Below are positions 24,877 through 34,077 of a DNA stretch of 64,000 nucleotides, one piece after another (positions within the stretch are counted from its first letter, which is position 1; each line of letters starts with the position of its first letter). The stretch comes from CAVSJO01 sp963728445 (GTDB taxonomy: Bacteria; Gemmatimonadota; Gemmatimonadetes; Longimicrobiales; RSA9). The notes beneath the pieces are model-generated. The model saw nothing but the letters and a program-made list of their open reading frames with translations. It was not told the origin of the DNA and did not search any database. The stretch lies in the NCBI GenBank assembly GCA_963728445.1, contig CAVSJO010000007.1, forward strand, positions 248,001 through 312,000. The letters are read 5' to 3'. A program made the position numbers and the translations under genes.

Positions 24877-26044
24877 CGACGACCGTCTCGGAGATCTTGT
24901 CGTGGGCCGCCTGGCGATTGCGGTCCCAGAAGATCTGGGCGAAGCCCAGGAGCCCCGTGGCCAGGCCCGCCGCGTAGCCGCCGAACCGCTCGAAGGAGGC
25001 CCACAGCGTCATCGGCTTGCCGTCGAGCCGCAGGACCTGCATGCCGAAGAGCCGCTTCCCCGGCGTGCGGCCCGACCACCACCACGTGAACGCGGTGAAG
25101 TAGAGCCCCAGCCAGCCGACGCCCATGCCCAGGTCGTCGGCCCAGTCCCGGATGCTCGCGAAGAACCCCTTGTTCTTCTGCGCCTCGATCTCCTGCCGGA
25201 GCTGGCGGTTCTCCGAGCGGGCGGAGGCCAGGCGCCGGGACACGCGGCCTACCGAGTCCGCGGCGGCGGCCGCGGACAGGCGAGCGAGGACGTCCTGGGC
25301 GCGGACGGAATCGCCGGCGCTCACGGCCTCTCCGTAGGCGACGCCCAGCGAGTCGATGGAGGCGCGCGGGACGGGCTCGGCGGCGGCGGCCATCGGCCGG
25401 AACGACTCCCGGAGAGCGCGCACAGAGAACGTGTCCAGCCCCGCCTGGGCCAGGTCGGCGTCGGGAATCTCCATCACCGCGTCGGCGAGCTCCGCGCGCT
25501 TGTCGGGGTCCATCTCCCGGGCCTTCTGCGCGAGCTGGGCGGCGATGCGGTTCGCCTCCTCGGGAGACTCTGCCCTGCGCAGGCGCATGACGTCCGCGAC
25601 GGCGCCGATGCCGGAGAGGCCCGGCAGGGTCACGACGCCCGGGACGTCCGCCGGCTCCGCATCGTCGCTGCCGGAGCTACCGATCCGGGAGACCACGTCG
25701 CCGGCGTGCTGCATGAGGTTGATGAGCACGATGGCGACGATGCCGAGCGCGACCGCCCGCACCCAGAAGCGGCGGCTCGTCCGGAGCACACCGGCCTCGG
25801 AGCTGGCCACCGCGCGCCAGAGCAGGACGGCCGCGCCGATCGCGAACAGGTAGCCGCCGGCCCGGCTCAGGAGGCCGGCCAGCGCAAGATCGACGAGGAT
25901 GCCGCCCAGCCGGCGCCAGGGGCCCGCCAGCGGCATCCCGAGGAGCTCCGGCGCGATGGCGAAGGACTCCTCCGTGATCGTGTCCCGCGGATCGGAGTCG
26001 GGCGCGGGTCGCGCCCCGTAGGGCGTGCCGGATGTCGAGTTCAT
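24866..26044 (-). CDS. RDD-family membrane protein with long soluble insert
   Basis: 392 residues from ATG at 26044. Two hydrophobic segments near residues 45-75 and 92-112 are followed by a long, Ala/Glu-rich soluble region at about 130-300. The C-terminal pair of helices carries the RDD-type segment SGRTPGKRLFGMQVLRLDGK. The function of RDD proteins is mostly unknown; some are linked to transport. It is the last gene of the sigma / anti-sigma / PDZ operon and converges on the amine oxidase gene. Confidence 0.8.
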   Translation of the reverse strand: MNSTSGTPYGARPAPDSDPRDTITEESFAIAPELLGMPLAGPWRRLGGILVDLALAGLLSRAGGYLFAIGAAVLLWRAVASSEAGVLRTSRRFWVRAVALGIVAIVLINLMQHAGDVVSRIGSSGSDDAEPADVPGVVTLPGLSGIGAVADVMRLRRAESPEEANRIAAQLAQKAREMDPDKRAELADAVMEIPDADLAQAGLDTFSVRALRESFRPMAAAAEPVPRASIDSLGVAYGEAVSAGDSVRAQDVLARLSAAAAADSVGRVSRRLASARSENRQLRQEIEAQKNKGFFASIRDWADDLGMGVGWLGLYFTAFTWWWSGRTPGKRLFGMQVLRLDGKPMTLWASFERFGGYAAGLATGLLGFAQIFWDRNRQAAHDKISETVVVRT

Positions 26045-26108
26045 GGTGCTGCAAAGCTATCCGGCCGCCCGCGGCGGATAAAGGCCCCTGCGGGCGTGGG
26101 TGCCGCCC

Positions 26109-27056
26109 CTACTCGAGCTTGACGGTGAGCGTTCGCGTCTTCTTCTGCCGGACGACGTCGAGGCTGAGGGCGTTCCCCTGGGCGCGGCGTACCTCGTAGC
26201 GCAGATCGGCGACGTCCCGCATCGTGCGGCCGGCGGCGCGCACGACGACGTCGCCTGCCTCGAGACCCCCGCGCGCGGCGGGCGAGTCCGGGGCGACGCG
26301 CGTCACCAGAAGTCCGCTGTCGACGCCGAAGTATGCACCCAGCTCGGGGTTCACCTGCGTGAACTCGGCCCCCGCGACGGCGCGCATGCCCGTCTCGATC
26401 TGCATCTGGTAGAAACCGCGCGGGAGCACGCGCAGGCTGTCCGCTTCGAGGCTCCATGCCTGCGCCCCGGGCGAGCCCGCCCAGACACGGCTGGAGTCAT
26501 CGGTGCGGAAGGAGAACCAGCTCCGCCTCGGGAGCTCCATGTCGGAGCGTGCCGAGTCCAGGAAGACGTGCATGAGGGAGACGATGGAGTCGCCGTTCAG
26601 CGCACGGAGCGTGACGCCGGAGTCGCGGCCGACCCAGTCCGGCGGTGCGGCGGCGACGACGGACAGGTCCCGGGCGCGGCCGTCGCGCGTGACGCGCAGC
26701 CGCACGGTGTCGCCCGGCTCGAGGGATCCGGAGAGGGAAGCCACGAGCTGGGCCGTGGCGGCGAGCCCGTTCACCCGCCGGACGACGTCGCCTTCCTGCA
26801 TACCGGCCTTCCGGGCGGGTGAGCCGTCGGAGACGGAGACCACCGTCACGGTTCCCGGTCCGGACCCCGGATCATAGGAGAACCCGAGCCAGGCCCGTGG
26901 CGCCTGCCTGCGGAACGACTGGATCTCGATCTGCGCGGCGGCAGGGACGGGGGTCGTGGCCGCCGTCGCCATCCCGGCGAGACAGGCGAGGAGTCCCGTG
27001 AGCATGGGCTGGGTGGCCGGGCGGAGCCGGCGACCGTCGGTGGCGAATGCGTGCAT
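26109..27056 (-). CDS. Exported PDZ-domain protein
   Basis: 315 residues from ATG at 27056. A signal peptide (LLACLAGMATAATTPVPAAAQ) precedes two PDZ domains. The first is near residues 50-130 (WLGFSYDPG, SPARKAGMQEGDVVRRVNG). The second is near 230-315 (LGAYFGVDSGLLVTRV, SPAARGGLEAGDVVVRAAG). No protease domain is attached, so it probably binds peptides or proteins in the periplasm. It lies 16 bases after the anti-sigma gene, so it likely belongs to the same envelope-stress regulon; that link is inference. Confidence 0.9.
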   Translation of the reverse strand: MHAFATDGRRLRPATQPMLTGLLACLAGMATAATTPVPAAAQIEIQSFRRQAPRAWLGFSYDPGSGPGTVTVVSVSDGSPARKAGMQEGDVVRRVNGLAATAQLVASLSGSLEPGDTVRLRVTRDGRARDLSVVAAAPPDWVGRDSGVTLRALNGDSIVSLMHVFLDSARSDMELPRRSWFSFRTDDSSRVWAGSPGAQAWSLEADSLRVLPRGFYQMQIETGMRAVAGAEFTQVNPELGAYFGVDSGLLVTRVAPDSPAARGGLEAGDVVVRAAGRTMRDVADLRYEVRRAQGNALSLDVVRQKKTRTLTVKLE

Positions 27057-27072
27057 CGTTCCTCTCCGTTCC

Positions 27073-27780
27073 TCAGAACCACGGCCCCCGCTCGGCGGCC
27101 AGGCGACGGAGCGTCGCCTCCCGCTGCGCGAGAGCCGTGAGGTGGTATCCGTTGATCACCGGGTCCGCCGGCGCGCGGTCCATCGCCGCGCCCGTGGTCC
27201 GGATGATCGTCTCGAGTGCCGCCAGGCGCGCGGACGGGTCCTCCGCCGACTCGGGCACGAACGCGTTGTACGCGGTGAGCGCGGACAGATACGCACTCTC
27301 GGTGGCGCGCAGCCGGCGCTCGGCTTCCCGGGCGGACCTCACGGGCGCGCCCGTGAGCGCCGCGGCGACGTCGCCGTCCTCCACGGCCGCGGGCGGCGCC
27401 GCCGCCAGCGTCGGGGCCGCGTCCCGGTGCGCCTGAACCGCCGCGCCCGCCGCCGCGGCGCCCAGCAGTGCGACCACGGACGCCGCCAGGCGGGCCAGCC
27501 GCGGCCAGCCCCCGGGGCCGCGGAGGAGGCCCCGTCCGGCGGATCCCGACGCGGCCGCTCCGGACGTCGTGAGGCCCTCGCGGCTCAGCCGCGCCTCGAG
27601 CGCCGCCCACGCCTCCGGCGGCGGATCGAGGGGTGGCAGCGCCGCGAGCTCTGCCGACAGGCGATGCATCTCCGCCAGCTCGGCGCGGCACGCGTCGCAC
27701 GTCTCGAGGTGTGCCGCTTCGAGCGGCGTCGGCGTCTCGTCTGCGAGACGCGCGAGCGTCTCCGGGCTCAGATGTGACAT
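27073..27780 (-). CDS. Zinc-finger anti-sigma factor
   Basis: 235 residues from ATG at 27780, overlapping the sigma gene by 13 bases. The N-terminus is a classical anti-sigma zinc domain (HLSPETLARLADE, then HLETCDACRAELAEMHRL, H-x3-C-x2-C). A membrane helix lies at about residues 90-112 (LARLAASVVALLGAAAAG), followed by an extracytoplasmic domain rich in charged helices. Direct overlap with an ECF sigma gene makes it the likely inhibitor of that sigma factor. Confidence 0.9.
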   Translation of the reverse strand: MSHLSPETLARLADETPTPLEAAHLETCDACRAELAEMHRLSAELAALPPLDPPPEAWAALEARLSREGLTTSGAAASGSAGRGLLRGPGGWPRLARLAASVVALLGAAAAGAAVQAHRDAAPTLAAAPPAAVEDGDVAAALTGAPVRSAREAERRLRATESAYLSALTAYNAFVPESAEDPSARLAALETIIRTTGAAMDRAPADPVINGYHLTALAQREATLRRLAAERGPWF

Positions 27781-28322
27781 GCTTCCTCTCCGTCCTTCAC
27801 CGCGGCGCGGGAGCCCAGCAGCTCCCGCATCCGCGCCCGTGCCTTGAACAGCTGGCTCTTCGACGTGCCGTCGGCGACGCCGAGCATCTCCCCGATCTCC
27901 TCGTGGGTGTAGCCCTCCACGTCGTGCAGCACCAGCACCTCCCGCATGCCCGCCGGTAGCGCGTCCAGAGCCCGCTCCAGCCGCATCCTTACCAGCGGGG
28001 AGGGATCCCGCGTGGCGCTTCCGCGTTCGATCCGCAGGACCGTCTCCCTCTCCTCCCGCCGGAGACCCGACCGCCTCGCCTGGAGCGCGCTGTTCACCGC
28101 GATGCGGTGCAGCCACGTCGAGAAGCGGGAGTCGCTGCGGAACGTCGGCAGCGCGCGGATCGCCCGCACCCACGCCTCCTGCGCCCAGTCCTCCGCCTGC
28201 GCGTCGTCGCCGGCGATGCGGCGCACGACGGCATAGACGCGGCTGGCGTGGCCGCGGTAGAGCGTGCGGATGGCGGCGGCGTCGCCGCCCTGGGCCCGTT
28301 CGATGATCTCGCGTTCGTCCAT
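27768..28322 (-). CDS. ECF-type RNA polymerase sigma factor
   Basis: 184 residues from ATG at 28322. Region 2: TLYRGHASRVYAVVRRIAGD, DWAQEAWVRAIRALPTFR and FSTWLHRIAVNSALQARR. Region 4: LPAGMREVLVLHDVEGYTHE and LGVADGTSKSQLFKARARM. It overlaps its anti-sigma gene and heads a four-gene minus-strand operon ending with the RDD gene. ECF operons are commonly autoregulated, but no clear GGAAC-type -35 was found in the 146-base divergent gap. Confidence 0.93.
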   Translation of the reverse strand: MDEREIIERAQGGDAAAIRTLYRGHASRVYAVVRRIAGDDAQAEDWAQEAWVRAIRALPTFRSDSRFSTWLHRIAVNSALQARRSGLRREERETVLRIERGSATRDPSPLVRMRLERALDALPAGMREVLVLHDVEGYTHEEIGEMLGVADGTSKSQLFKARARMRELLGSRAAVKDGEEACHI

Positions 28323-28468
28323 TGGTCGCGCCGGCCGGTGTCGGGTCTCACTGCATCGGATGCCGCGCAGCGCCGGAGCGTTGCCCGGCGTGGATCTTGC
28401 CCCCGGAGCGGCGGCAGGCCGCCGGGTGGCGGCCGTCGTCATCACCAGCCGGGAGGTCGTGCAAAGTG

Positions 28469-29317
28469 ATGCTGCGCCGAACGTTGACGCTTGTCGTTGC
28501 GTGCTTCCTCGTGGGCGCCCGCCCCGTTTCCGCGCAGCGCACCTTCGAGTCGCTCGGGGACGACTTCGGGCACGCCGCGACGGACGTGTGGCACGTCTGG
28601 ACGAGCCCGTTCCGGATGGACGGAAGAGACGCCCTGACCGTGCTGGGCGTGGCGGGCGGCTACGCCCTGGCGACGACCATCGACATGCCCGTCCAGCGCT
28701 GGGTCCGCGGGCACAGGAGCGGCGATGCGTTCGACGTCCTGAAGCCGTTCGAGGGCGACCGCATCGACGCCCTCGGAAAGACGTACTACATGGCCCCCTT
28801 CATGGGCGCTCTCTACGTGACCGGGTTCGCATTCGATTCGCGGCCGCTCCGGGACGCCGCGATGGGCTGCCTCTCGGCGGACCTCGCGAATTCCGCCGTT
28901 CGCGAGGGCATCTACAAGCTCGTCGCGCGGGAGCGGCCGACGAATATCGCGACGGGCGACGTCCAGCAGAGCGCCTATCACTACTCGGTACCCGGAAAGG
29001 CGTGGAACTACCATTCGTTCCCCGGCGGCCACGTCTCCAACGTGATGGGCTGCGCGTCGTTCCTGAACCACCGCTTCGACATGGGGGTGGCCGGACCCCT
29101 CGTCTACCTGGCGGCCGTCGGCGTGGGCGTGGCCCGCACCGTGAACGAGGAGCACTGGACATCCGACACGCTCATCGGCATGCTGTTCGGATACGCCGTC
29201 GGCTACGAGATCGCGAAGCAGTACCAGAGACGGCAGGAGGACGCGGAAGGACCCGTCGCATCGCTTTCGGGGCCGGACGCGTCCGGTTTCCACATCGGCT
29301 GGACCTGGCGATTCTGA
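28469..29317 (+). CDS. PAP2-type phosphatase, exported
   Basis: 282 residues from ATG at 28469; GTG at 28466 is equally possible, with GGGAGG upstream at 28451. A signal peptide (TLTLVVACFLVGARPVSAQ) precedes the catalytic domain. The three PAP2 motifs are readable as KLVARERP, HSFPGGHVSN and ARTVNEEHWTSDTLIG. The family removes phosphate from lipids such as phosphatidate or undecaprenyl pyrophosphate at the envelope. The gene diverges from the sigma/anti-sigma operon. Confidence 0.9.
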   Translation: MLRRTLTLVVACFLVGARPVSAQRTFESLGDDFGHAATDVWHVWTSPFRMDGRDALTVLGVAGGYALATTIDMPVQRWVRGHRSGDAFDVLKPFEGDRIDALGKTYYMAPFMGALYVTGFAFDSRPLRDAAMGCLSADLANSAVREGIYKLVARERPTNIATGDVQQSAYHYSVPGKAWNYHSFPGGHVSNVMGCASFLNHRFDMGVAGPLVYLAAVGVGVARTVNEEHWTSDTLIGMLFGYAVGYEIAKQYQRRQEDAEGPVASLSGPDASGFHIGWTWRF

Positions 29318-29360
29318 CGCGGCCGGGTCCGTCACACGGACCGGCGGACAGGAGGGATCG

Positions 29361-30521
29361 ATGGGTCGAGCGGTGAGCCTCGAGTGCACGCGCTGCGGGA
29401 AGACGTACGACAGCGAGCAGCTGATCCGGCTGTCACCCTGCTGCGGCAAGCCGCTCTACGCCCGCTACGATCTCGCGTCCCTCCGGGAGACGTTCTCCCT
29501 CGACACGGTCGCGGGCCGGGAGCCGACGCTCTGGCGCTACGAGGAGGTCCTCCCCGTCCGCGACCCCGCACGGCGCCTGTCGCTCGGCGAGGGCTTCACG
29601 CCCCTGCTGGAGACGCCCCGCCTCGCCCGCGAGCTCGGACTCGAACGCGTCTGGGTGAAGGACGAGGGCCAGAATCCGACGGGCAGCTTCAAGGCCCGCG
29701 GCCTGGCCCTGGCCGTGGCCCGGGCCTGGGAGCTGGGGGCGAGCGCCGTGGCCATCCCGTCTGCCGGCAACGCCGGCTCCGCGACGGCGGCGTACGCGGC
29801 GGCCGCGGGCCTCCCGGCCCACGTCGTCGTCCCCGTCGACACGCCCCTCCCCATCGTCGAGGAGACGCGGGCTCTCGGCGCCGACCTCCAGTTCGTGGAG
29901 GGCCTCATCACGGACGCGGCGAAGATCGTCGCGGCCGGCGCCGAGGAGCACGGCTGGTTCGACGTCTCCACCCTCAAGGAGCCGTACCGCGTCGAGGGCA
30001 AGAAGACCATGGGCTACGAGCTGTTCGAGCAGCTCGGCGGACGCCTTCCCGACGTGATCGTCTACCCGACGGGCGGGGGGACCGGGCTGGTCGGCATGTG
30101 GAAGGCGTTCGAGGAAATGGAAGCCCTCGGCTGGATCGGCTCCGCGCGGCCGCGCATGATCTCGGTGCAGTCGACCGGGTGCGCACCCATCGTGCGTGCC
30201 TGGGAGAGCGGCGCCGAGAGCGCCGAGCCGTGGCAGAACGCCGCCACCTACGCCGCCGGTCTGCGCGTGCCCGCGGCCGTGGGCGACTTCCTCATCCTGC
30301 GGGCCCTGCGGGAATCCGACGGCGCGGCCGTCGCGGTGCCCGACGAGGAGATGCGCGAGTGGGTGGGCATCATCGGCCGGACGACGGGCGTGTTCGCCGC
30401 GCCCGAGGGCGGCGCGACGGCCGCCGCGCTGCCGCGCCTCATGCAGGACGGTCGGCTCCGGCCGGACGAGGAGGTCGTGCTGTTCAACACCGGCAGCGGG
30501 CTGAAGTACGTGGGGAACTGA
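29361..30521 (+). CDS. thrC: Threonine synthase
   Basis: 386 residues from ATG at 29361. A short zinc-binding N-terminus (LECTRCGKTY, SPCCGKPLY) precedes a fold-type II PLP enzyme. It has the PLP lysine in NPTGSFKARGLALA, then AIPSAGNAGSATAAYAAAAG, and the phosphate-binding YPTGGGTGLVGMWK. It converts O-phosphohomoserine to threonine. The N-terminal cysteines are typical of the Thr synthase subgroup found in actinobacteria and related phyla. The stop is followed directly by the next gene. Confidence 0.92.
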   Translation: MGRAVSLECTRCGKTYDSEQLIRLSPCCGKPLYARYDLASLRETFSLDTVAGREPTLWRYEEVLPVRDPARRLSLGEGFTPLLETPRLARELGLERVWVKDEGQNPTGSFKARGLALAVARAWELGASAVAIPSAGNAGSATAAYAAAAGLPAHVVVPVDTPLPIVEETRALGADLQFVEGLITDAAKIVAAGAEEHGWFDVSTLKEPYRVEGKKTMGYELFEQLGGRLPDVIVYPTGGGTGLVGMWKAFEEMEALGWIGSARPRMISVQSTGCAPIVRAWESGAESAEPWQNAATYAAGLRVPAAVGDFLILRALRESDGAAVAVPDEEMREWVGIIGRTTGVFAAPEGGATAAALPRLMQDGRLRPDEEVVLFNTGSGLKYVGN

Positions 30522-31901
30522 GTGATCCACCTCCTGCAGCGCATCGGCTTCGGCGGCCGGGCTCTCTTTCCGCTCGTCCTCGTCGGCATCGGCGTCGCCC
30601 TCTTCCTGATGGTGAGGGCGGCGCAGGCCGACACCGCCGAGCTGCAGCTCGTCGCTCAGGGGTACGCCGGCAGCTACTCGGCGGACGTGCGTCTCGCCCC
30701 GCCGGACTCGCTGCGGCAGGCGGACGGCGACCGCCTGGTCCCCCTCGTCCTGGCCGTCTACGACGCGGGGCCCGGCGACGCCCACCCGGACCGGCTGGAC
30801 CTGCTGCTCCCCGCGCGGGCCCGGCTGATGCCGCCGGACACCACGGCGGGCGTTCGCGTCGAGCACGTGGCCGGGCGACCGCTGGTCCGCTACGTCTTCA
30901 CCGGCGTCGTGCCGCCGCTGAAGGCCGGCCACACGGTGCGGCTTGCCGGGCTCGACACGCTCTGGCTCGATCCCGCGCCTCCGCCGATCCGCTGCGCATT
31001 CGACGACGATTCCGTGCCCGTCTTCGAGGCAACGCCCCGGGAGGAGCGCGTCGTCTCCGGCACGATCCCGGTCTACTACGCCCTGCGGGGTGGGACGCTG
31101 GCGCGCCGGAGCGCGGGTCTGCTCCGCCTGCACGTCGACTCGGCGGTCTGGGCGCGCTCCGCGCCCGCGTCGCTGCCGGACTTTCCCGCCACCGTCTACG
31201 CTCCGGCCGTGCCGTGGCCGACCGTGGACTCCATGCGCCTGGGCGGGACCGCCCGCGCCGACTGCGGGCCGCCCGAGGACCTGCATCCCGTCACGTCGAC
31301 GCTCTGGCGCACGGCCCGGGGCGGCCGCGTGCTGGCCCTGAGCGTCGGCGGCGCCGCCCGCAAGTACCTCTACGACCTGGACGGCGACAGCGTCGCCGAG
31401 CTGGAGATCTGGGATCGGGACGCCGACGGCCGGTTCGAGTCGGAGGCGCAGGCCCGCGTGCCGCTGCCCGCGTTCCTGTTCCCGCCCCGCCCGACCGCCC
31501 GGGAACGGGCCGACAGCATGCGCGCCGATTCGCTGCGCCGCGCGGCCCTGGCGGACTCCCTGCGTGTAGACTCTCTGACGGGCGGGATCCGGCCGGTCCC
31601 GCGGCCGGCGCCGCCTGCAGGGCCGGACACGAGCGGCGCACGGCGACCGAGGCCGGACACGAGCGGCGCACGGCGACCGAGGCCGGACACGGCCGGCGGA
31701 CGTCGGCTTCCGGCGCCCGCGGACACGATAACCTTCCCGGCGACACGGAGGGACACGACGCCTCGCCGGCGGCTTCCTCCGCCGACGGACACGGTGACGT
31801 TCCCGAGCGCCCGGCGGCCAGCGACGCCTCCGGACACGTCCGGACGCGACACCACGGAGGCGGCTCCCCGGCTGCGCGGCAGCCCCGGGACCGCATCCTG
31901 A
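30522..31901 (+). CDS. Membrane-anchored hypothetical protein with repetitive Pro/Asp/Thr tail
   Basis: 459 residues from GTG at 30522, immediately after the thrC stop. One membrane helix lies at about residues 13-32 (ALFPLVLVGIGVALFLMV). A long extracytoplasmic region follows with beta-rich character and YLYDLDGDSVAELEIWDRDA, an EF-hand-like Asp-rich stretch. The last 90 residues are low-complexity with repeats of PDTSGARRPR. No family is recognised. The protein is probably anchored in the inner membrane and faces the periplasm. Confidence 0.75.
   Translation: MIHLLQRIGFGGRALFPLVLVGIGVALFLMVRAAQADTAELQLVAQGYAGSYSADVRLAPPDSLRQADGDRLVPLVLAVYDAGPGDAHPDRLDLLLPARARLMPPDTTAGVRVEHVAGRPLVRYVFTGVVPPLKAGHTVRLAGLDTLWLDPAPPPIRCAFDDDSVPVFEATPREERVVSGTIPVYYALRGGTLARRSAGLLRLHVDSAVWARSAPASLPDFPATVYAPAVPWPTVDSMRLGGTARADCGPPEDLHPVTSTLWRTARGGRVLALSVGGAARKYLYDLDGDSVAELEIWDRDADGRFESEAQARVPLPAFLFPPRPTARERADSMRADSLRRAALADSLRVDSLTGGIRPVPRPAPPAGPDTSGARRPRPDTSGARRPRPDTAGGRRLPAPADTITFPATRRDTTPRRRLPPPTDTVTFPSARRPATPPDTSGRDTTEAAPRLRGSPGTAS
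31621..31692. repeat. 30-bp minisatellite in coding sequence
   Basis: Two identical 30-bp units (31621-31650, 31651-31680; each starts GGCCGGACACGAGCGGCG) plus a partial third encode PDTSGARRPR repeats in the C-terminal tail of the preceding hypothetical protein. The unit length is a multiple of three, so copy changes keep the frame. Confidence 0.85.
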
Positions 31902-31925
31902 CGACTACGACCCAGGAGACGTGAC

Positions 31926-32297
31926 ATGACAGACGCCAAGCGGAAGCACTTCGAGGACCGGCTCCAGGAGGAGCGACGAAAGGTCCTCGACACCATGGAG
32001 GACTTCGACGAGACGCTGCTCCATCACGGCGAGGACGACGGCGACATCAGCCACTATCCCATGCACCTCGCCGACGAGGGCACGGACACGATGGAGCGGG
32101 AGAAGGAGTATCTCCTCGCCAGCAAGGAGGGCGAGCAGCTCGTCGCCATCGACCGCGCGCTCGAGAAGATCTACTCGAATCCGGACGCGTACGGCGTGTG
32201 CGAGGAGTGCGGCGGCGTGATCAGCGAGGAGCGTCTCGAGATCGTGCCGTGGGCGACGCTGTGCATCGACGACGAGCGCAAGGCGGAAGCGACCTGA
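31926..32297 (+). CDS. DksA/TraR-type zinc-finger protein lacking one cysteine
   Basis: 123 residues from ATG at 31926 with AGGAG upstream. A coiled-coil N-terminal half (RLQEERRKVLDTMEDFDETL) and acidic tip precede the zinc-finger part CEECGGVISEERLE and LCIDDERKAEA. The family has C-x2-C ... C-x2-C; here the last Cys is Asp, leaving three cysteines. The fold may be kept without full zinc coordination, as in redox-insensitive DksA variants with fewer cysteines. Such proteins bind the RNA polymerase secondary channel. Confidence 0.88.
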   Translation: MTDAKRKHFEDRLQEERRKVLDTMEDFDETLLHHGEDDGDISHYPMHLADEGTDTMEREKEYLLASKEGEQLVAIDRALEKIYSNPDAYGVCEECGGVISEERLEIVPWATLCIDDERKAEAT

Positions 32298-33220
32298 GCC
32301 GCCGCCCCCGCGTCGCCCTGCTCCTCGCCGTGGCGCTGGCTGCGGGGACGGCGGCTCCGGCGCGGGCGCAGCGGGCGGCGCGCGCCTCCGAGGCGCCGCC
32401 GCCGCTGCCGGGCCAGCAGCGCCCGGAATTCGCCTATCCCGGGTGGGCGGGCGAGCTGGCCGTGTTCAGTGGAAATGCCCTGCTCGGCGCCCTCACCGCC
32501 GGCGTCGGCCGCGCCCTCCACGGCGGCTCCTTCTCCGAAGGCTTCTCCCGCGGGTTCCTGGGCGGAACCGTGGTATACGCCGGCAAGCGGATCGGCATCG
32601 AGCGCTTCGACGGCGCCGGTCTGCTCGGTCGCGAGATCGCCGCCGTCGGCGCGTCCGCCGTGGCGAACGCCGGCGCCGACCGGCCCCTGCTCGAACGGCT
32701 GAGCCTGCCCGTCGGGGTGGGATGGCTGCGCATCGACCGGGCGGGGCCCGGCACCCACCTCTCCGGCCGTCTGGACCTCGTGCCCCTCACCGCCCTGGTG
32801 TGGGGCATCGCGGAGAGCCGCCTCGACTTCGACTGGAGCGCGAGCCTGTCGGCGGGCGCCCCGGTGTTCCGCTCCCCCGGCCTCCTCTTCCGCCGCTCGT
32901 GGACCGACGAGGACACCAGCACGGGAGAGGCGATCGCCGGATCGGTCTTTCTGGCCGACGTGCCGAACTACGGACACCCCTACCTCGGCCGCGTCTTCCG
33001 GCACGAGCGCGTGCACGTGATGCAGACGGACTTCTTCACGCTCGCGTGGGGCGACGCGCTCGAGTCCGCGCTCCGTGACCACTTCCGCCCGGCCGGCGCG
33101 GTGCCGGACGCCGTCGGCCTCGGTCTCGGGGAGGTGATCCTGAGCACGCTCTCGGCGGCGTGGAGCGGTCACGACCGCAGGCCCTGGGAGCTCGAGGCGA
33201 TCTTCCTGGAGGGTCGGTGA
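32261..33220 (+). CDS. Exported hypothetical protein with HExxH motif
   Basis: About 319 residues; the start is uncertain. GTG at 32261 lies inside the dksA-like gene, and no good start sits closer to the hydrophobic signal (RVALLLAVALAAGTAAPARA). The mature part is glycine-rich and ends with a segment containing VFRHERVHVMQTDFF, an HExxH zinc-peptidase signature followed by a Gln. No third ligand can be assigned. The protein is probably periplasmic or surface-exposed. It overlaps the following lipoprotein gene by four bases (GTGA), so the two are translated together. Confidence 0.72.
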   Translation: MHRRRAQGGSDLSRRPRVALLLAVALAAGTAAPARAQRAARASEAPPPLPGQQRPEFAYPGWAGELAVFSGNALLGALTAGVGRALHGGSFSEGFSRGFLGGTVVYAGKRIGIERFDGAGLLGREIAAVGASAVANAGADRPLLERLSLPVGVGWLRIDRAGPGTHLSGRLDLVPLTALVWGIAESRLDFDWSASLSAGAPVFRSPGLLFRRSWTDEDTSTGEAIAGSVFLADVPNYGHPYLGRVFRHERVHVMQTDFFTLAWGDALESALRDHFRPAGAVPDAVGLGLGEVILSTLSAAWSGHDRRPWELEAIFLEGR

Positions 33221-34077
33221 GGCGACGTCGCCGACCGGCGTCCACCGCGCCGAACCCGGGCCTTGCCGCCGCGCTGGCGTTCGCGCTCGTGGCCGCCTCC
33301 GCCCTCGGCGCGGCCGGCTGCATCGATTTCGTCGAGCCCGAGGGCAGGCCGGGTCTGCAGACCGCGCAGCTCTCCGTCACGCTGCACCTGGTGGACGACA
33401 CCGCCCGCGCGTGCCCCGAGGGATGCGTTCCCGGGACGTTCGATCGTCTGGCGACGTCGCCGGGCGGCGGCACCGGCGCCCTCGCCTGGCTCGAGGGAAG
33501 CCTCGATCCGGGCACGGACCTGGGCGGCGAGACACGCAGCGTGCCCGACCCGACGGTCGGTATGCTGGCCGTCCGCGTACCGCCGGCGGACACGACGGCG
33601 CTCGGCGTGCGCAGGTACCGCGCGGCGTGGCTGCCGTCGCTGCCCGCGGACGCCCGGATCGTGCTCGACCCTCCGGCCGTGGCGAACGTGGACGTCCCCC
33701 GTCCGACCGTCGACTGGGGCGTCCCGACCCGCGCCGACCCGGACACCGTCTCGTTCGCGCCGGGCGAGAACATCCGTCTCCACGTCGGGGCGGCGGACTC
33801 GCTGGACCTGCCCGCCCCCTCCTTCCGGTCCTGGTCGCTTCAGCTCTCCGGCGCCGGTGGCCACTACGTCCAGGTCTCCTCCGACGGCGTGCCGCCCGAC
33901 ACCCTCGTGGTCCCGTCCGCCTTTCTGCCGGAGCCGGACGAGGGTAGCATGGTCGCGGAGCTTACGCTGATCCGGGCGCTCGTGATGCCCGGCGGCGACC
34001 GCGGCTACGCCGTGACGTTCATCACCCAGATCGAGCTCACATGGACCGTACGGATCACAGCCCTGCCGAAGACCTGA
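33217..34077 (+). CDS. Putative lipoprotein of unknown function
   Basis: 286 residues from GTG at 33217, which overlaps the upstream stop. A basic N-terminus, a hydrophobic stretch (LAAALAFALVAASALGAAGC) and a lipobox-like LGAAGC predict lipid attachment at about residue 31. The mature part has a Cys pair (ACPEGC) and beta-rich sequence with conserved-looking Trp/Val runs such as WSLQLSGAGGHYVQVSS. No family is recognised. The 3' end overlaps the start of the M24 peptidase gene by 37 bases. Confidence 0.75.
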   Translation: MRRRRRPASTAPNPGLAAALAFALVAASALGAAGCIDFVEPEGRPGLQTAQLSVTLHLVDDTARACPEGCVPGTFDRLATSPGGGTGALAWLEGSLDPGTDLGGETRSVPDPTVGMLAVRVPPADTTALGVRRYRAAWLPSLPADARIVLDPPAVANVDVPRPTVDWGVPTRADPDTVSFAPGENIRLHVGAADSLDLPAPSFRSWSLQLSGAGGHYVQVSSDGVPPDTLVVPSAFLPEPDEGSMVAELTLIRALVMPGGDRGYAVTFITQIELTWTVRITALPKT

